Assembly: GCA_030770545.1 (NCBI GenBank)
Contig: CM061097.1
Span: 4,278,501-4,342,500, forward strand
Reading direction: 5' to 3'
DNA: 64,000 nt
Source: Macropodus opercularis
Taxonomy: Eukaryota > Chordata > Actinopteri > Anabantiformes > Osphronemidae
Shown here: positions 36,470-49,708 of the stretch, piece by piece
Position numbering within the stretch: position 1 is the stretch's first letter
Layout of the letters: each line of letters starts with the position of its first letter
Position numbers and translations under genes: made by a program
The notes under the pieces: model-generated
The model's database searches: none
What the model was told of the DNA's origin: nothing
Seen by the model: the letters and a program-made list of their open reading frames with translations, nothing else

Positions 36470-37724
36470 GTAATGCTATTATTTCAGGAGATCCATTCAT
36501 AATATGAAAGCATCACTGGGAGAAGAACTTATACATGAGCTTGAGTCAATTAATAACATAGACAAATGATTCTGGATGTCAAAGATTTAATACATTTGTG
36601 ATTGTAGGAATTAATTAAAAGCCCTTTTAGCGCTTGGCAGATGTTTGTTTATGAATAATCTGCTGAGAGGCAACACATTTGAAGGCAAGCCAAAAGTGTA
36701 CTTTAGTGGACGGTGATTTATCTTGACGGTTCAACACATGATTACGGTTTTGAGAAGTAAAGTTCATTTTTGACCTTGCAACCAAAAGTTGTCAATAACT
36801 TCTCTCAGAGTCCATTTAGTTGCTTTTCTGGAGCGGTTCGTTTACAGTAGTCTTTCCAAGGTCAGAGTCTAACTAACATCATGTGGTTCAACTAAAAGCT
36901 CCATCTTTTGGTGAGATATTTCTGATTATCATCCGTGATAACTTCACATTTTTAGAGTGCCGAGAAAAGCTGAAAACACAGACGTGAGGCAGTGAGACAC
37001 TCTTTACACAGACCCGCGCTCTGCTGGGGGTGAAGTAATAACTCACACGCTCCCAGAGACAGGGAGATGTTAATAGGAAGGGACAGCCTCCCCCAGGCGC
37101 CAATCAATCAGCATGTCCTCCTACTCTAAGACTGCTTTCATGTGCTACGGGACTCTGTGTTTGATTGCCTGTATTGCTCTGTGAAGTCCAGTTTTCTAAC
37201 TGATGTTGTGGTGTGTAGCACTAAGTTCGGTCTTTGAGAGGAAATAGTCGCGTCTGTAATTGTTTTGATCAAACCGTCACAAACCAGAGGGAATGAGATA
37301 AGAGGCAGGCTCACGCTGAACACAGAATGGGATGTCTCTCCGTCAGTCTGTCTAACCTTCGAACTCTCCCTCCCTCTCTTGTCTCCACCACATAGATTTC
37401 TGAGAGCTGCAGTGAAAGGTTCACGTGTGCAATGTGACATCAGTGGACAGAGTGACTGACGAGCGTGTTCTCACGCTGTGTTTGTGTAGCATAACAAATG
37501 ACACCAGTGTATGAAGATGAGATGAGCGAGTGCGTCTCATTTCAGTTCCTGCTCTGGACCGTAGGTTTAAAGGCAGAGCCAGCAGCAGGGGAACCGGCCA
37601 GTCTGCCTCTGACAGCTGAGAGCTCACTAGTGGAGCAGAGTTGGTGCGTGTCTGTTTTCCTTATAATTCCCTGCCTTCTCAGTTCTTCTCGACTCAACCA
37701 TCACTATTCTATCTACGTCTGAGT

Positions 37725-38260
37725 GACTCCTCTCTTTCATTCTTTTCCTGCCCTGCAGCGTGTCCTACACCTTCTAAGTGACCTTTCATCAACGTGACCT
37801 TTTTCCATCTCTCCGTTCCTCTATCTTTGCCTAGTCTGATTTGTTTGCCCTCCAACACCTATACTTATCTCCTTTATCCTCTCGCTACGGTTTCCCTCTT
37901 CATCCTGCCTTCCTTCCTCCTCTGGAGCACATCTGACCAGCTCTAACTTCCTCTCCCTCTGACTCTTACTTTCATCTCTTTGGTCATCTAGCTTCCCGCT
38001 GCCTCTCACCTCAACTTCTCTCCGTGCCTGCATCCGTTCCTTTACTGCAGCCAGTTCCTTTCTCTCCGTCTTCTCTTCCGAGCTCGATCTCGCTCACCAC
38101 CAGCCTCCCTCCCCTCCCTCCTCATAGCTTTTTTTTATAAATATACTCCTCCCATGTTCTGCATCTTTTCCACAACCTTCTGTTCTTGTTCAGTCCCTCC
38201 CACTATTCACCTATCGCTGCATCTCTGCCTCCATCCCTCTGAGCAACAGATCTTTCTCTG
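37725..38260 (+). repeat. Long pyrimidine-rich, strand-asymmetric tract
   Basis: For more than 500 bases the plus strand is dominated by C and T, with CTCC, CCTTCC and TCTCTC words, interrupted only by short mixed segments. Low purine content on one strand accounts for the minus-strand open frames at 37821-38033 and 38207-38590. Confidence 0.7.
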
Positions 38261-40761
38261 CAGGTCTTTGTACACCTGAGAGCACACTACCATCTGCTCC
38301 ATGCGCCTCTTCCTCTGCCTCATACCTGCCTCAGTAATTTCTTTTCTCATCGTCTTCTTTGAAAAGGTTGTCTTGATACATTTAAAATATCCCCACAGTA
38401 CAGTTTTCCTCAGGAAGTATAAATTAGAAAATATGAAACGTGTGATGTTGAGCTTTTTTGTAGGGTTGTGTACTTTATTAACATTCATATTATATTTATT
38501 TATGTCACTACGTATGTAATGTACCGTATGTGACGCAGATGCCGGACGCAGTATGTCTAAACGAACCAAACCAAAACACGGTGTTTGCACAGTTGTAATC
38601 CAGAATTATAGCTTTTAAGGATGAAAGGCTGTGTTGTTGTCATTCTAATAGGCCGTCGCTGCCATTTTGGTGCCTGGCAAATTGCACCAGGACCCCTGCT
38701 GTCATGGTGGTTGGCGTAGTGGAGGAACAAACGGTGAAGATGGTTTGGCTTGGAGGACTTGTTGTTGTACGCCTTTTATTTCCTACGTGTATATTTGCTC
38801 ACTTACTGTTTTGACTTATTAGTGTTATTGATACCAAATTTACTGCCTCGCTAGATTCAGATTCACTTCATTTCATCCTCAATTACTTGAAGTGATTGTG
38901 TACCGTTGCCACATGTGAACACATCTAAAGTTAGGACAATAAAAAATACATTTTTGTAAAATGCAGAGTAACAATTTCTTCTCTCTGTCTTCATTTCTGA
39001 CTTGATGTCTTTTATGCCTTTACTGTATGGGAAGGTGTTATGAGTCAATGTTTGTCTCATGTTGAGGTTCAGTTTGTTTCATGGAAATTGAACAGAGGCT
39101 CATGAAAGTCTCTTTGACACCGGCTCTTTTTAGAATGTGTGTGATTGCTTATAGGCACTTTGTTGGCAGAAAGCTACACTGTAGGGAACCATTATGTGCG
39201 TCTGCAATGGGATGTTGTCACCTCAAATGATGAGAATGGTTGTCACCCATTTGTGTGCATTTGTGCGTTTGCTAGCTGTTTGAGAACGACTGTACAGGCT
39301 CAGGAGAGGTGTGTGTGTGTTAGTATCAAACTTTAGATTGAAACTTGGAAGATTTTTATGTCAATGAGATCTTGAGAGGTTCAGAAACTCAAACATCAGT
39401 TAAGTTACTGTGCTTTGAATTGTACAGTACATGGCATCAGAATGTTGGAGACTCAGCTCGATAGGGCTGCATGTTAAATTGCCTTTTGATAAGTGAGACT
39501 GGCATTTACCTTGCAAAAGAACATAAATGTCAGAAATCAAAATGCTTTTATAAATTAACTTTCAAAAAACTTTGTGTGATATTAAATTCAATTAACGTAT
39601 TCACTGGAGCAGAAGGATACACCCTTAAGTCCTAAGCACTGGAGGTGTACAAGATTTTCTTTTCCGTACGCTAGAGTCTGAAGTGGCTGCAGAGCAAGAA
39701 TGTGAAAACAGACTGAAAGGAATGGTTAAAAGGAAACTATGGAAATTTATGATGAGGAGGTAAATTAAAAATAAGAAGATGTCCTGATCATGAAGATCCT
39801 GAAGCATGAAGCTGATGGTGCTGTGAGAAACTGGAAGAAAAAAGCGAGTGAATATGTTTTCATTGCCATTTTCTCTTGTTTAATTGCAGACAAAGGGAAG
39901 AAAGTTAGATTTGAGTGTAATGTGCTCTGAAGTCTGATCAAACAGACCTAACATCGGATGACCTCGGTCTATTAACACAGCAGTGTTGACGCAGTTTTCA
40001 GAAACTCTTGGGAAAAAAAACGGTTGTCCTTATTTATTCTCTATACATGAACATTACTTTTAATTTGATTTTAAAAGCACAGCGTACATGTTTATTAGAC
40101 AACACATAAATCTCATAAATCTCTACTTTACATGGTGGTAATGCCTGCGTTTTAATCATGAACTACTTTGAGGTTTCGGCAGCTACTGGGCTGCAATAAT
40201 TGATCAATTAAAAATGTGGCTGAATGCCTTTAATTGTAGATTAGATTAATCTAGTTATGTAGCTTTGCTAGATATTGCCTGGTAAATACGACAGTGAGAC
40301 ACAGCTCGGTGTGAAAGACGGCAGCGTGGTCGGTAAAGTGGACAGTGTCCCGTGAGGTTTTGGATCGATGACAGATGACGATCAGCTCTGCTGCTTCCGT
40401 CGTATGACACTAGACGTGACGTCAGCGTTGCACGTTGTAAAGGAATGTGAGGAACCACCAAGCTATGGTTAAGAGTTGCATGACAATTAGACTTCATACA
40501 TTTTATTGGTTGGCCACATATGCAGGGCTCCTCTCCTCCAACTGGGAGGCTAGTTGTGACATTAAAGAGTCTGTAGTCACCCACCTCTGTGTGTCTCTCT
40601 CTATTACTTGGCCTCCCTTCTGTCCTCTCCTCAATTTTTCTAGTGGTCAAGTTAATGGGTCTTTAACCTTGTGTCAATGAGCCAGGGGCTTTGGTGCGAT
40701 CGCCCACACCACAGCTATTCCCTTCCCAATTAGGCAGAGATGCAGGCCAGAAGACAGCTTC

Positions 40762-40884
40762 TGTGTGTGTGTGTGTGTGTATACGTCTAAGAGATCCTCA
40801 AAACATAGCCTGAGGTGTCCACATTGAGTGCCATTATTGTCGTAATGACAACGATAATGGGCTACACACACACACACACACACA
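40762..40884. repeat. Inverted (TG)n/(CA)n pair around an imperfect hairpin
   Basis: A (TG)n run (40762-40780) and a (CA)n run (40864-40884) lie in inverted order 83 bases apart. Between them, 40831-40860 is an imperfect palindrome: CCATTATTGTCGT, loop AATG, ACAACGATAATGG. Eleven of thirteen arm positions pair. Confidence 0.7.
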
Positions 40885-41976
40885 ATCCCTCTTTAAAAAT
40901 CATCTCACCCTTCACCCTCCCAACCACAGATATAAACATCATAATGACTGTTATAATACACGCAGACTCCCACTGGGGGCTTGTGAGGATAATACAATCA
41001 GGAGATTATTAGCATCGCTAGACTTGAAGCGATTCATTTTATCAACAGATAGCTTGGTTTGATACTGTACAGTTCCATTGTGTGGGGTTGATGTCTGGGT
41101 GATTGCACTGATTGATTTCAGTCTGATATATTATTCAGAGCTTTCATCTTTTTGTAAGGATAATTGTGAGATGACGTACAAGCCCGTCTGCGGTGCAGTA
41201 GGTGCTTTTGACCCCAGAGGTGTTGGAGCTAAATCGCAATTGGTTCTATCTTCACTGGAGACAAGAGCGATGGAGATATTTCACATTATGTAATAACCAA
41301 CGAAGAGAACAGGTTAAAATGTCATCTTGTGCAACAGAATAAAGGATTTGGGGAAAGAGGCCTGCAGAAATCTAGCAGAGGCCAAGTTGTTGTTTGCAGG
41401 TAAGATACATAACTTAAAAACCAGTAACTCTAACCCAGTCACATACCATCAACGTCTCCGTTTGTGAAATGTGAACAATAGCTGAACAGAGGATTTACAG
41501 TGTGAACGGAGGCAGGGAGCGCTACAGTAGAGGGTTGGGCTCTGATTGGCAAAGACGCGAACACAGGACTTGCTAGCGTTCCCTGCTTAAAGCGCACAAC
41601 ATTTGCTACAGGCTCTCCTGGTGGCTACTAACATTTGCTTATTTGTTTGTCGTTTGTGTAAATTAGCTAAAATGTACGTTATGAGTTATGGGCTTGGCAT
41701 CTTGCAAACTGGGTACCCCTCTCTTCCTCCATCACCACCAAATCCAACTTAAAGCATTTCCCCCTGCTGAGAGTGTGTTGGAAGGAAGAGGGGGAGTGTG
41801 TGGGTGTGTGATGAGGAGTCGGAGGAGGTGGGTTGGAGGGAGAAAAAGGAGGTGGGGGAGATAAGAGGGCATTATCTGCCCTGCTCATTCTCTATTTCAC
41901 CAGCGGGGGGTGTGGCGCCTTATCCCTGTTTTCTGCTCTGCGGGTCGCCTTCACAGTCTTGAGAGAAACTGAATGT

Positions 41977-42001
41977 CACACACACACACACACACACACA
42001 C
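41977..42001 (+). repeat. (CA)n microsatellite
   Basis: About 12 perfect CA units, followed by further CA-rich DNA to 42085. Confidence 0.92.
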
Positions 42002-44435
42002 CAGCTCATTGCCACTGTCGCGTTTCCTCACATCCACACACTTTCACGCAGTTGTTTTTCTCTCTCATACACACGCTTGCACACGAACATTAAACGTGGC
42101 TCTTGGGGGCCACTACATGCCAAGACAGACTTCTTATTATCGCACTGTAAAGCTCTAATTTCAAAGCCAAAACGAAGCAAGATGCAGTGGAGAAAGAAGA
42201 CAAAACAAATGCTGTAGGCAAAAAGATAAGAGTAGAAGAGGACACGCAGGGGACTGCATTATAGTAGGTAGGGGTCACAAAGGATGCAAGGATATAAGGA
42301 GAGAACGAAGGAACTACTAGTCCTTTGTGCCCCTTTGCTCCCGTCCTCGCCTTTAATTTCTCTCACAGCAGGGTCAAAGTTATCAGCCGTCGTCTGAGAA
42401 AGAGCTTTTTAATTGAACACAGTGCTGTTATCGGTCACATGTTCTTTAAAAGCAACAGACTGATGATGGTCTTTGCGAGCAGGAGGCTTTACACATGATA
42501 AGGGAAGAATGGAGCCATAATGAAAAACAAGCCGAACGGTGGCAATCAGAGTAACATTTTACATGGGAGGTGCGTAGGAGACCAAGTATTCATGTGGAAA
42601 TGTCATCAGTTTATTGTCAGACAGAGCTTTTGTTTTGTTTCAGTCAGCCAAGTTCAATTAGTTAGTTACTGGAACGATTTGATGTGTTGTTTGAAAAATA
42701 TCTGAAATTAGAGGTCACTGCCGAAGGATGAATCACAGCTTTTTTAATAACTGCAGTGATGTTTATAGCAGAAAGTGCTGGTAAAGATGTTGGCGGTCGT
42801 GTTTTGGACAGTCCCATATTTAAATGTGTTTTTGAGGGTTTCAAGTACATTCAGATGTTGTTGGACATATTGTTGTTTTGTCATTTAGTAGTTCTGGTTG
42901 GGTCACGAGGCCACTGCTGTTTAAATTAACGGAGAAAATGTCGTTATTTCACATGAACGCATTGAGTTGACGCCCCCGCATACGTACGCGTCTGCTTTCC
43001 AAGTTAATGCCTTGATCCGTCCTTGAGATGACACCGGCCGTCCTCGTGTGTGTACAAGAGCTTTCTAGCCTTGCTTATTAAAGCCTGTCCCTGTCACTCG
43101 GCAAAGCAGATCAGCACCCTAATTACACCACACAACAAGCTTCTCATGGCTGCTAAATAAGGCTGCAGATGATGTTCACCTCTCAACAAGGACTGCTGAT
43201 GACGACGATGATCATTAGTATCAAATGAGCGTTCTATATACAGTATATGAGCGGAAATCTGTCGCAGTAACCTTTGAGACACCTTTACAACATGTACCCG
43301 CCTGCTCTGCTACACTCGCTCTACCCAGTGCTCAGCCACTCACCCCTGACAGGGAATATAATAAATATAAAATAATAATAATAACCAGGCAGAAATAATT
43401 GAAACGGCCTGAGTGGTTGGAGGGATATACACGCTCCATCCTTCATAAGGGGGCGGTGTGTGCACTGCTGCCAGAGCTACTGTAATATGCGAGTCTGACT
43501 TCACGGGAGGCTTTGATAGCACCTCCCCACGTCCAGATACATGAGAAACAAACGCTAAACAAACATTTGGCAGACTGTTATTGTCTGTATAGTAAAAGAC
43601 ATGGCGATGAGCGAAATGGATGCATGTGTGCTGACCGTTTGAGTGAAAGCAGTAATTCTTCATGAGGCAGACGTACCCTGATGGTATTAGTGGACAAATA
43701 CATCCAGTACGGTGTGAGACCTGATTTCCACTTGGCCAGTTTGCAAACGGAGAGCGGATAACGAGCAGTAGTGGAGCGACTGAGCATCTGGAGCCAGCAT
43801 ATGGATATCTGAGTTAATGGTGAGCAGACAGGCCATAATTCTGCTGCCTTTCGACAACATCTTAGCAACAGCTGGAAACCAATAAACACCAATTGTTCTG
43901 AACTGCGACTGTTGCTTAATGAAGTAAGAGAGGATAAAGCGCTTTAATGATCGAAGTTCAAAGTCTTTGCTACTGGGCCTGTGAGCACGTGGTTGCAGCG
44001 GTTACATAATGCAGATCGTTCCAGTTCTACGTTACGGTTCTGCATGAAATCATCCTGTTTGCATTTGCAGTTTGATTCGAGGAGGTTTTGCTCCGGACAT
44101 TCTTCCTCATGAGTAAGAAAATGTAAATCTTTATAATAGCAGGTGAAATTTGCAGGATGCTAATGAATAAAATGCTCTGTGAATAGCCTGTAATTATACT
44201 TTGCACGCACACACACATTATGCTGTGAGGCTTATTCTGAGAACTCGAGTTGATCAAAACTTTATAAGAGCGTAATTGTGCATTCTGTAGAAGCGCCTAA
44301 GGTACAGGAGCTGTAAAAAACAAACCTGCATGGAACAGTCATAGCTAAATTCAGACAATCAAGCCCAGGCCTTCTTTCTAGAAGTCCACATTTAAACTAT
44401 TGATTTTATTATTTGATTTAAGCTCAATGTAGAAG

Positions 44436-44456
44436 TGTGTGTGTGTGTGTGTGTGT
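44436..44456 (+). repeat. (GT)n microsatellite
   Basis: About ten perfect GT units. Confidence 0.92.
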
Positions 44457-44739
44457 AGCAGCCTTTGGTGAAAGACTTAGTTTTGTGTGCCGTTCTCTCT
44501 GCTGAATGTTCTATACACTCAGTGAAAAGCTGGCATTAAACAAACACAGTTTCCGTCCCTGCAGTATTTACAGTTATAGCGATATTTCTTTAAAACTGCA
44601 CCGGTTTCACCTACAAAGGAACATCTGTTACTGAGTCACAGTGAAGAAGAGTTAAATGAAAATGAACAACAATGCTCATACCAGTGGTCTGTTATATTGG
44701 TCGATTCAACAAAGAACGGAGGTGGCAGATGCAGCTCCT

Positions 44740-44766
44740 AAATAAAGTTCAAAAACTTTATTTTTA
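44740..44766. repeat. Short inverted repeat with poly-A-signal-like arms
   Basis: AAATAAAGT, loop TCAAAA, ACTTTATTT. The arms are perfect and present AATAAA on both strands. No transcript end is otherwise indicated here. Confidence 0.55.
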
Positions 44767-45984
44767 AAATGTTAGAATACAGACAACACAACAGGTATGA
44801 CCTTCAACACATCTCAGTGTAATCTGGACCAAAATCATCAATTCTTTGACTGTTGGATGTACATGTTAGTGGCTACAGGGAGCTTGAATCAAGCGCATGC
44901 TGCTCTGTGCCCAGCTCAGTCTGAAGCTTAAACTCTGTATTGTACTGCAAAGCAGGTCATTAAACACGCTGCCTTCATACTTGGTGCTACTGCTCCACCA
45001 ACATATGTTGCTGTCAGAGCAGCCGAACTGAAGTAGCTGGTTGAGTTTATGACCGCGTCCCGGCAGCAGACAGCTTTATGACCTCTGTCATGTCTGCTGT
45101 ACTGTTGTAACTTATGTCATGGCTATGACAGCTTAACGGGGTGTGCTGATGTATGGACTTCGTATTGGGCTGAGAGTCGTGATATGTTAAGTGATATTAT
45201 TGGTGCACAGAGCATTTGTTCATGATGCATTTTGCATTCAGTGCAGCAGAACCTTTGACACTGCTCATACAGACCCGGGTTGTTGTATTTATTGGCACTT
45301 AGTGCTGGGGACACGTTTAAATGTGCTCTCTGCTTCACCTCGCCTCCAAGTGTGCGCGGGCACGTGTTTGTTCACAAATGCCTGCACAGATCTGTCCTGA
45401 AGTGTAGGTATCTGTCTTGCCTCAACTTCTTTCCTGCTCATTAAATCGGAGGGTTAAATTTGCATGTCCTTACCTCCAGAAAGGTTATTCGCATCCCAAG
45501 GTTTTTCCTCGTGTGTGTGTGTTAGACAGAAGTGTGAGATGGTGAACACGGAAAAGGCTCTTTAAACTACGGCCTTTAAAACCTTAAACTGTAAACACAG
45601 TAACAAGAAGAACAAAAGATCTTCAAAATAATTTTGAGGTCCTGATGGTGCTGATTTGGTCATTCTTGATCTTAAAGTAAGCTGTTTATTAGGGAAATTA
45701 CAGACACACATGTACAGCACATATTAGTTCCAAATGTCTAAATGCCTATATTGAAATTATGCGACTCCCAGGAAGCTGAGAAGACGTCTCCAAAGAAACT
45801 GTGTAATATACGTATTTGTCTCAGCATTCTCACTTTTTGAGACAAAAAGTTCTCTGCCTGAATCGTGTTCGCTCTGTTCCTACTGTTAAGATGTGGATGT
45901 TTTCTCTTGGGCATCTGTGCTACAGTTCCCAGAATATCTCGTCTCTTGTATCATTAAATTCCTGAATGCACTTCTTCTGACTCA

Positions 45985-46100
45985 CTGTTCTCTCTCTCTG
46001 TCACTCAGTCTTTCTCTGTCTTCCTCCCTCTCTCTCTTTCATTTTCTCCATTTTTCTCCACGTCTCCTTTTTCCTCTCTCTCTCTCTCCGTCTACCCACT
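45985..46100 (+). repeat. CT-rich low-complexity tract
   Basis: Repeated TCTCTC blocks over about 115 bases. The overlapping Leu/Ser-rich frame at 45893-46102 is an artefact. Confidence 0.85.
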
Positions 46101-49027
46101 AAGCCACAAAAATGTCTGCTTTGTCCGAGCTTCATCGACCAGTAAGAGGAAACAAAATCATTAAAGGCCACGGTTTAAGCAAAATGCAGCAAGTACATAA
46201 TCAGTGAGTGCATTCTGTGGCTAATGCCTTAAATGTCAGTAGTGTGGAAAAGGTGCAGTGAGACAAAGCAAAGATATTTGTTGAAATATTGTTAAGAGCA
46301 TAGCAGAACACATGATGCGGTGTAATAGCCTAGAAACTCAAGGGAAAAGCATCAGTAGATACAAACAGATTATTAAATCCAGCATCCACAGTATTTTCCA
46401 TATCTACAGTATAAAAAATAATTGCACACACAGCTGCTGGGCTTGGCCTGAAAAACACTGTTGTCTATAATCTTAAAGGGACAAAGGAGGTTGTCGAACA
46501 GTCCTAAGGGGAAAAGAACATCAAAGTCGAATATATTGCCTTTCTACCATGTCATGTTTCATCACTGGTTGCTAACCCTTCAGCTTTAAGACTTTTTGTG
46601 TTTTTATAAGCATCTTTTTTTAATATATGTTTGGTGTCAAACACTCCTGAAAGTCAAGCAGATCACTTAACAATAAGTATAATTTGCCTAATCTTCCTCA
46701 TCCCAAGGCTTTGAGCCTTTTGTCGGTGAAAGTGACTGAAGCCAAATTTACAGTACACACAAGTCCTCATGAGTAGACAGTTCCTGGACAATTACACTGA
46801 ACATGATCCCATCAGAGGATCAATCAGCCACTTCATTTTTTCATTCCGTTGTTAACAATGAACACAAAGCCGTCGTCGGATGTTCTTCCGATGAAACCAA
46901 ACGTTGGGCACATTCCAAGCTTTACCTCTTGGCATTAGTGGAACCACAGCCATCGAGTCCCTGAACTGCGTGAGAACAGCACAAACGTAATATTGTGTTT
47001 GGTTTGGGGAGACGTGGGAAAGGCAGAAATGCACAACCTGATGTGAGGATGATAGGAGGGGAGAAAGTACAAACAAAGGATCTTATCAAAGTGGCCAAAT
47101 ATGAAAAACGAGAGAAACATAGTGACATGTTTGGAAGTGATACTGTGTTGCTGAGGGGGCAGGTAAGGTGATGCATTCTAAGTAAGGCTTCATGGAAGAC
47201 TAGGGAAGTCAGCCCTGGTGGCGGTATATGTCCTCAGAGAGGATGGGGGGTGCCCTTTGCAGCTGTGTCTGTTCCCCCTGCTCCTTATTCAGGCTGCTAG
47301 CTGTGCATGCGCTGCTCTTGAATTTGCACCAACAGAGCTTGGAGCTGCTGGTGCTGTCCAAGGTGCTGAGCTCCAGGTGCTACCCCTCCTATGCTGTATT
47401 CCACTGGCAGAATCCCCCGTGCTTTAAATTCCTTCCATAAGCAAATCAGTAGGCGGGCTTCTGTTCACGTCTCACCCATATCTGGGTCGGCTGTCGCTTA
47501 GTCAGTCACTTCATGACTGTGATTGCTAGTGGAGAAAGGTCGGCTGATCACCATCCTCATTTTCTTCAAGCCATCAAATGGAAATATCAGAGCCGATGGG
47601 AGCAAGTCCTGCTCAGGGGTAGGCAAAATTAACTTCCTCAAAAAGTCAGGAGCCAGTCGTCTGTTTCCACTCTGAGGCTGCCTGTGTGCACATTTCTATA
47701 ATTTCAACATTGAATTTAACATGAAGGCTAAATTCAGTGGCATTGACCATTAAGTAACAGTGGAACTGTCTTAAATATCCCATGCTTGATTTTCTCTGCC
47801 TGTAGCCAACGTACTTTCCTCTCCCCTGCTGTTGAAATCACAAACTATAGCACCCGTAAACCTTGTCTGGAGCTTTTATTCCACATCTTGCTTATGTAAA
47901 AGCAAATGTGTTGAATAGCAACATCAAACCATTGAAAGCCACATTTTTGGTGTTTTCCGTGGAAGCGAGAGAAGGCAAACCCCGCTAGGTGCAGACATTA
48001 ACATAAAAAATTCATATCCACGCTGAAGAGGACCCCGCAAGTGCAGGTGACTGGAAGTGTATTCAGTTATGTAATATTCAAGGAGCAGAAGCATGACTGG
48101 CACGAAAATAATTCAAAATACTCCGGTGACAAATGGTTTACTTTTATTTTTTTTTTTAAATTCAACTCGTACGCACCCCAGAACACGCCTCATTAATGCA
48201 ACAAATAATTTATTGAAATAAAATAATTAAAAAATGTCTTGTTTCCATGCACCACTGAAAGCAATATGTATCTGTAATCAGGAGCAGAAGAAAGTCAAGT
48301 CAGCCTAATTACAGGCCGTGTAATGAACCACCTGCTGTGAGACTGTGTCGCCGAATGTTTATGAAGTGGGCCAGAATGCTGTGCACAAACACGTTCTCTC
48401 CAGCACACACACAAGTCCCGTGTCCTACATATCACACTTGCACTCAGGGAGAATTTTAAGACCTGCCCACTGCAGAGGACACGGGCCTGCATGCACAAAA
48501 CCACATGCACTCACACAAACACAGAAATAAGACAAACATAAACTTTGAGATTAGTGATAACTGCATCGACGTCCCCGCTGTGGCCGGTGTTAACACAATG
48601 CTTCTGCTGTCGATGCAGATCAACCCATTCTCCCTTTTTATTTCTCCGCTTATGCCCAAATGCACAACTGCACACAAACGTACAGTATGCACACAAATCC
48701 CGCAGCACACAAATTACCCGAAAATAAACTGAAGTCATTAATAATTAAGGAGCAAATATCCACTGATGCCTGCTGAGACCGGTCTCACACACAAATGCAT
48801 AATGCACCCACACACAGACAGACACGCACTCGCAAGCTCAGACTCCCCATCTAACCTTTTATCTCCAGATGATGAATGGATGGTGCGAAGGATTCTACCT
48901 CAGACAATCTTGCCAATTTTCTCCTTCCGTAGCTTTCAAATTCTAACAGATATTTTTCTGAACTTTCAATTCATCATCCTGGACACTGTCCACTCAACCG
49001 GGAGAGCTGTGACAAAGGCCACATCTA

Positions 49028-49059
49028 ACACACACATACACACACACACACACACACAC
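49028..49059 (+). repeat. (CA)n microsatellite
   Basis: About 16 units with one T interruption. Confidence 0.93.
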
Positions 49060-49629
49060 TGGTCAGGCTGCCTAATTGTCCCTATTTCCCCTGACATGGA
49101 ACAAATGATTCCTTTGACTGATGTGGTTCTGTAAAGGCTCCTGACAGTGGCAGTGACTGTTTTAACACTTTTTAGGCATTTGTTTAGAACCGTCCTCCAG
49201 CAAATGGCATCAGCTGGTAAGTTGATGATGAAGATGTGTGACCGACTCATCAATCAGGTAAAATAACCAAAACGTGATCTAATGAATGGTAAAGTAGCAG
49301 GTTTCTTCAAAGGACCTTTTAATCAAATGAATCCAGCTAATTTCATGCACTGCTACAGTATATGGTAGTTTCCTCCAAATCAGCAAATTATAAGGGAATC
49401 ATAAAATTGGGTAGATTTACAATGTTGTGTAAAATCAATATGTGGTCACCACTACCGCTAGAAAATTCCCACGGTCCCAAACGCTCGTGATGGCTAAACT
49501 TACTGACGGGTCTGTGGAGACACACGCTTTGTACTACTGCTAATTATTCTGTGTCCGATACTAAATGTTGAGCTTTAGGAAGTCTCTGACTGACCTCACG
49601 CTGACGGTTTGCACGTTCCTCTCCTCCAG

Positions 49630-49708
49630 CCTAATGAAGCTTGGCAGGACGTTCTACGAGCCGATCCAGGCCTCTTTTACAGCAAAGAGAATATAAGAAT
49701 GTATAAAT
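49630..49708 (+). CDS. Candidate coding exon, Trp/Tyr-containing segment, unidentified protein
   Basis: A strong pyrimidine tract ending TTCCTCTCCTCCAG precedes it and the donor GTAAGA follows. The 79-bp exon reads PNEAWQDVLRADPGLFYSKE then NIRMYK, 26 codons plus one base. It opens in phase 0, which fits the phase-0 end of the candidate exon at 36382-36469, so the two can be joined without breaking frame. The amino-acid mix (Trp, Phe, two Tyr, balanced charges, AWQDVL helix-like) looks like folded protein rather than translated intron. I do not recognise the family. A second open frame through the same DNA exists, so the reading frame rests on phase and composition only. Confidence 0.42.

Larger units (their letters stand above)
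36470..49629 (+). other. Putative intron between the two candidate exons, 13.2 kb
   Basis: The stretch shows (TG)n or (CA)n runs at 40762-40780, 40864-40884, 41977-42001, 44436-44456 and 49028-49059, a strongly pyrimidine-rich tract (37725-38260), a CT microsatellite-like tract (45985-46100), and possible regulatory blocks at 42340-42440 and 43090-43180. No exon with good splice sites and protein-like frame was found. The 69-70-codon frames at 47218-47440 look like GC-rich non-coding DNA. Confidence 0.35.

Noticed and set aside
40255..40650. 131-codon minus-strand frame
   Set aside because: No splice signals and no motif. Most likely chance.
47218..47440. Two overlapping 69-70-codon Leu/Ala-rich frames
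   Set aside because: GC-rich local composition keeps two frames open at once. No splice sites or recognisable motif.
48774..48787. 14-bp perfect palindrome TGAGACCGGTCTCA
   Set aside because: A palindrome of this length is expected by chance in tens of kilobases, and nothing around it suggests function.
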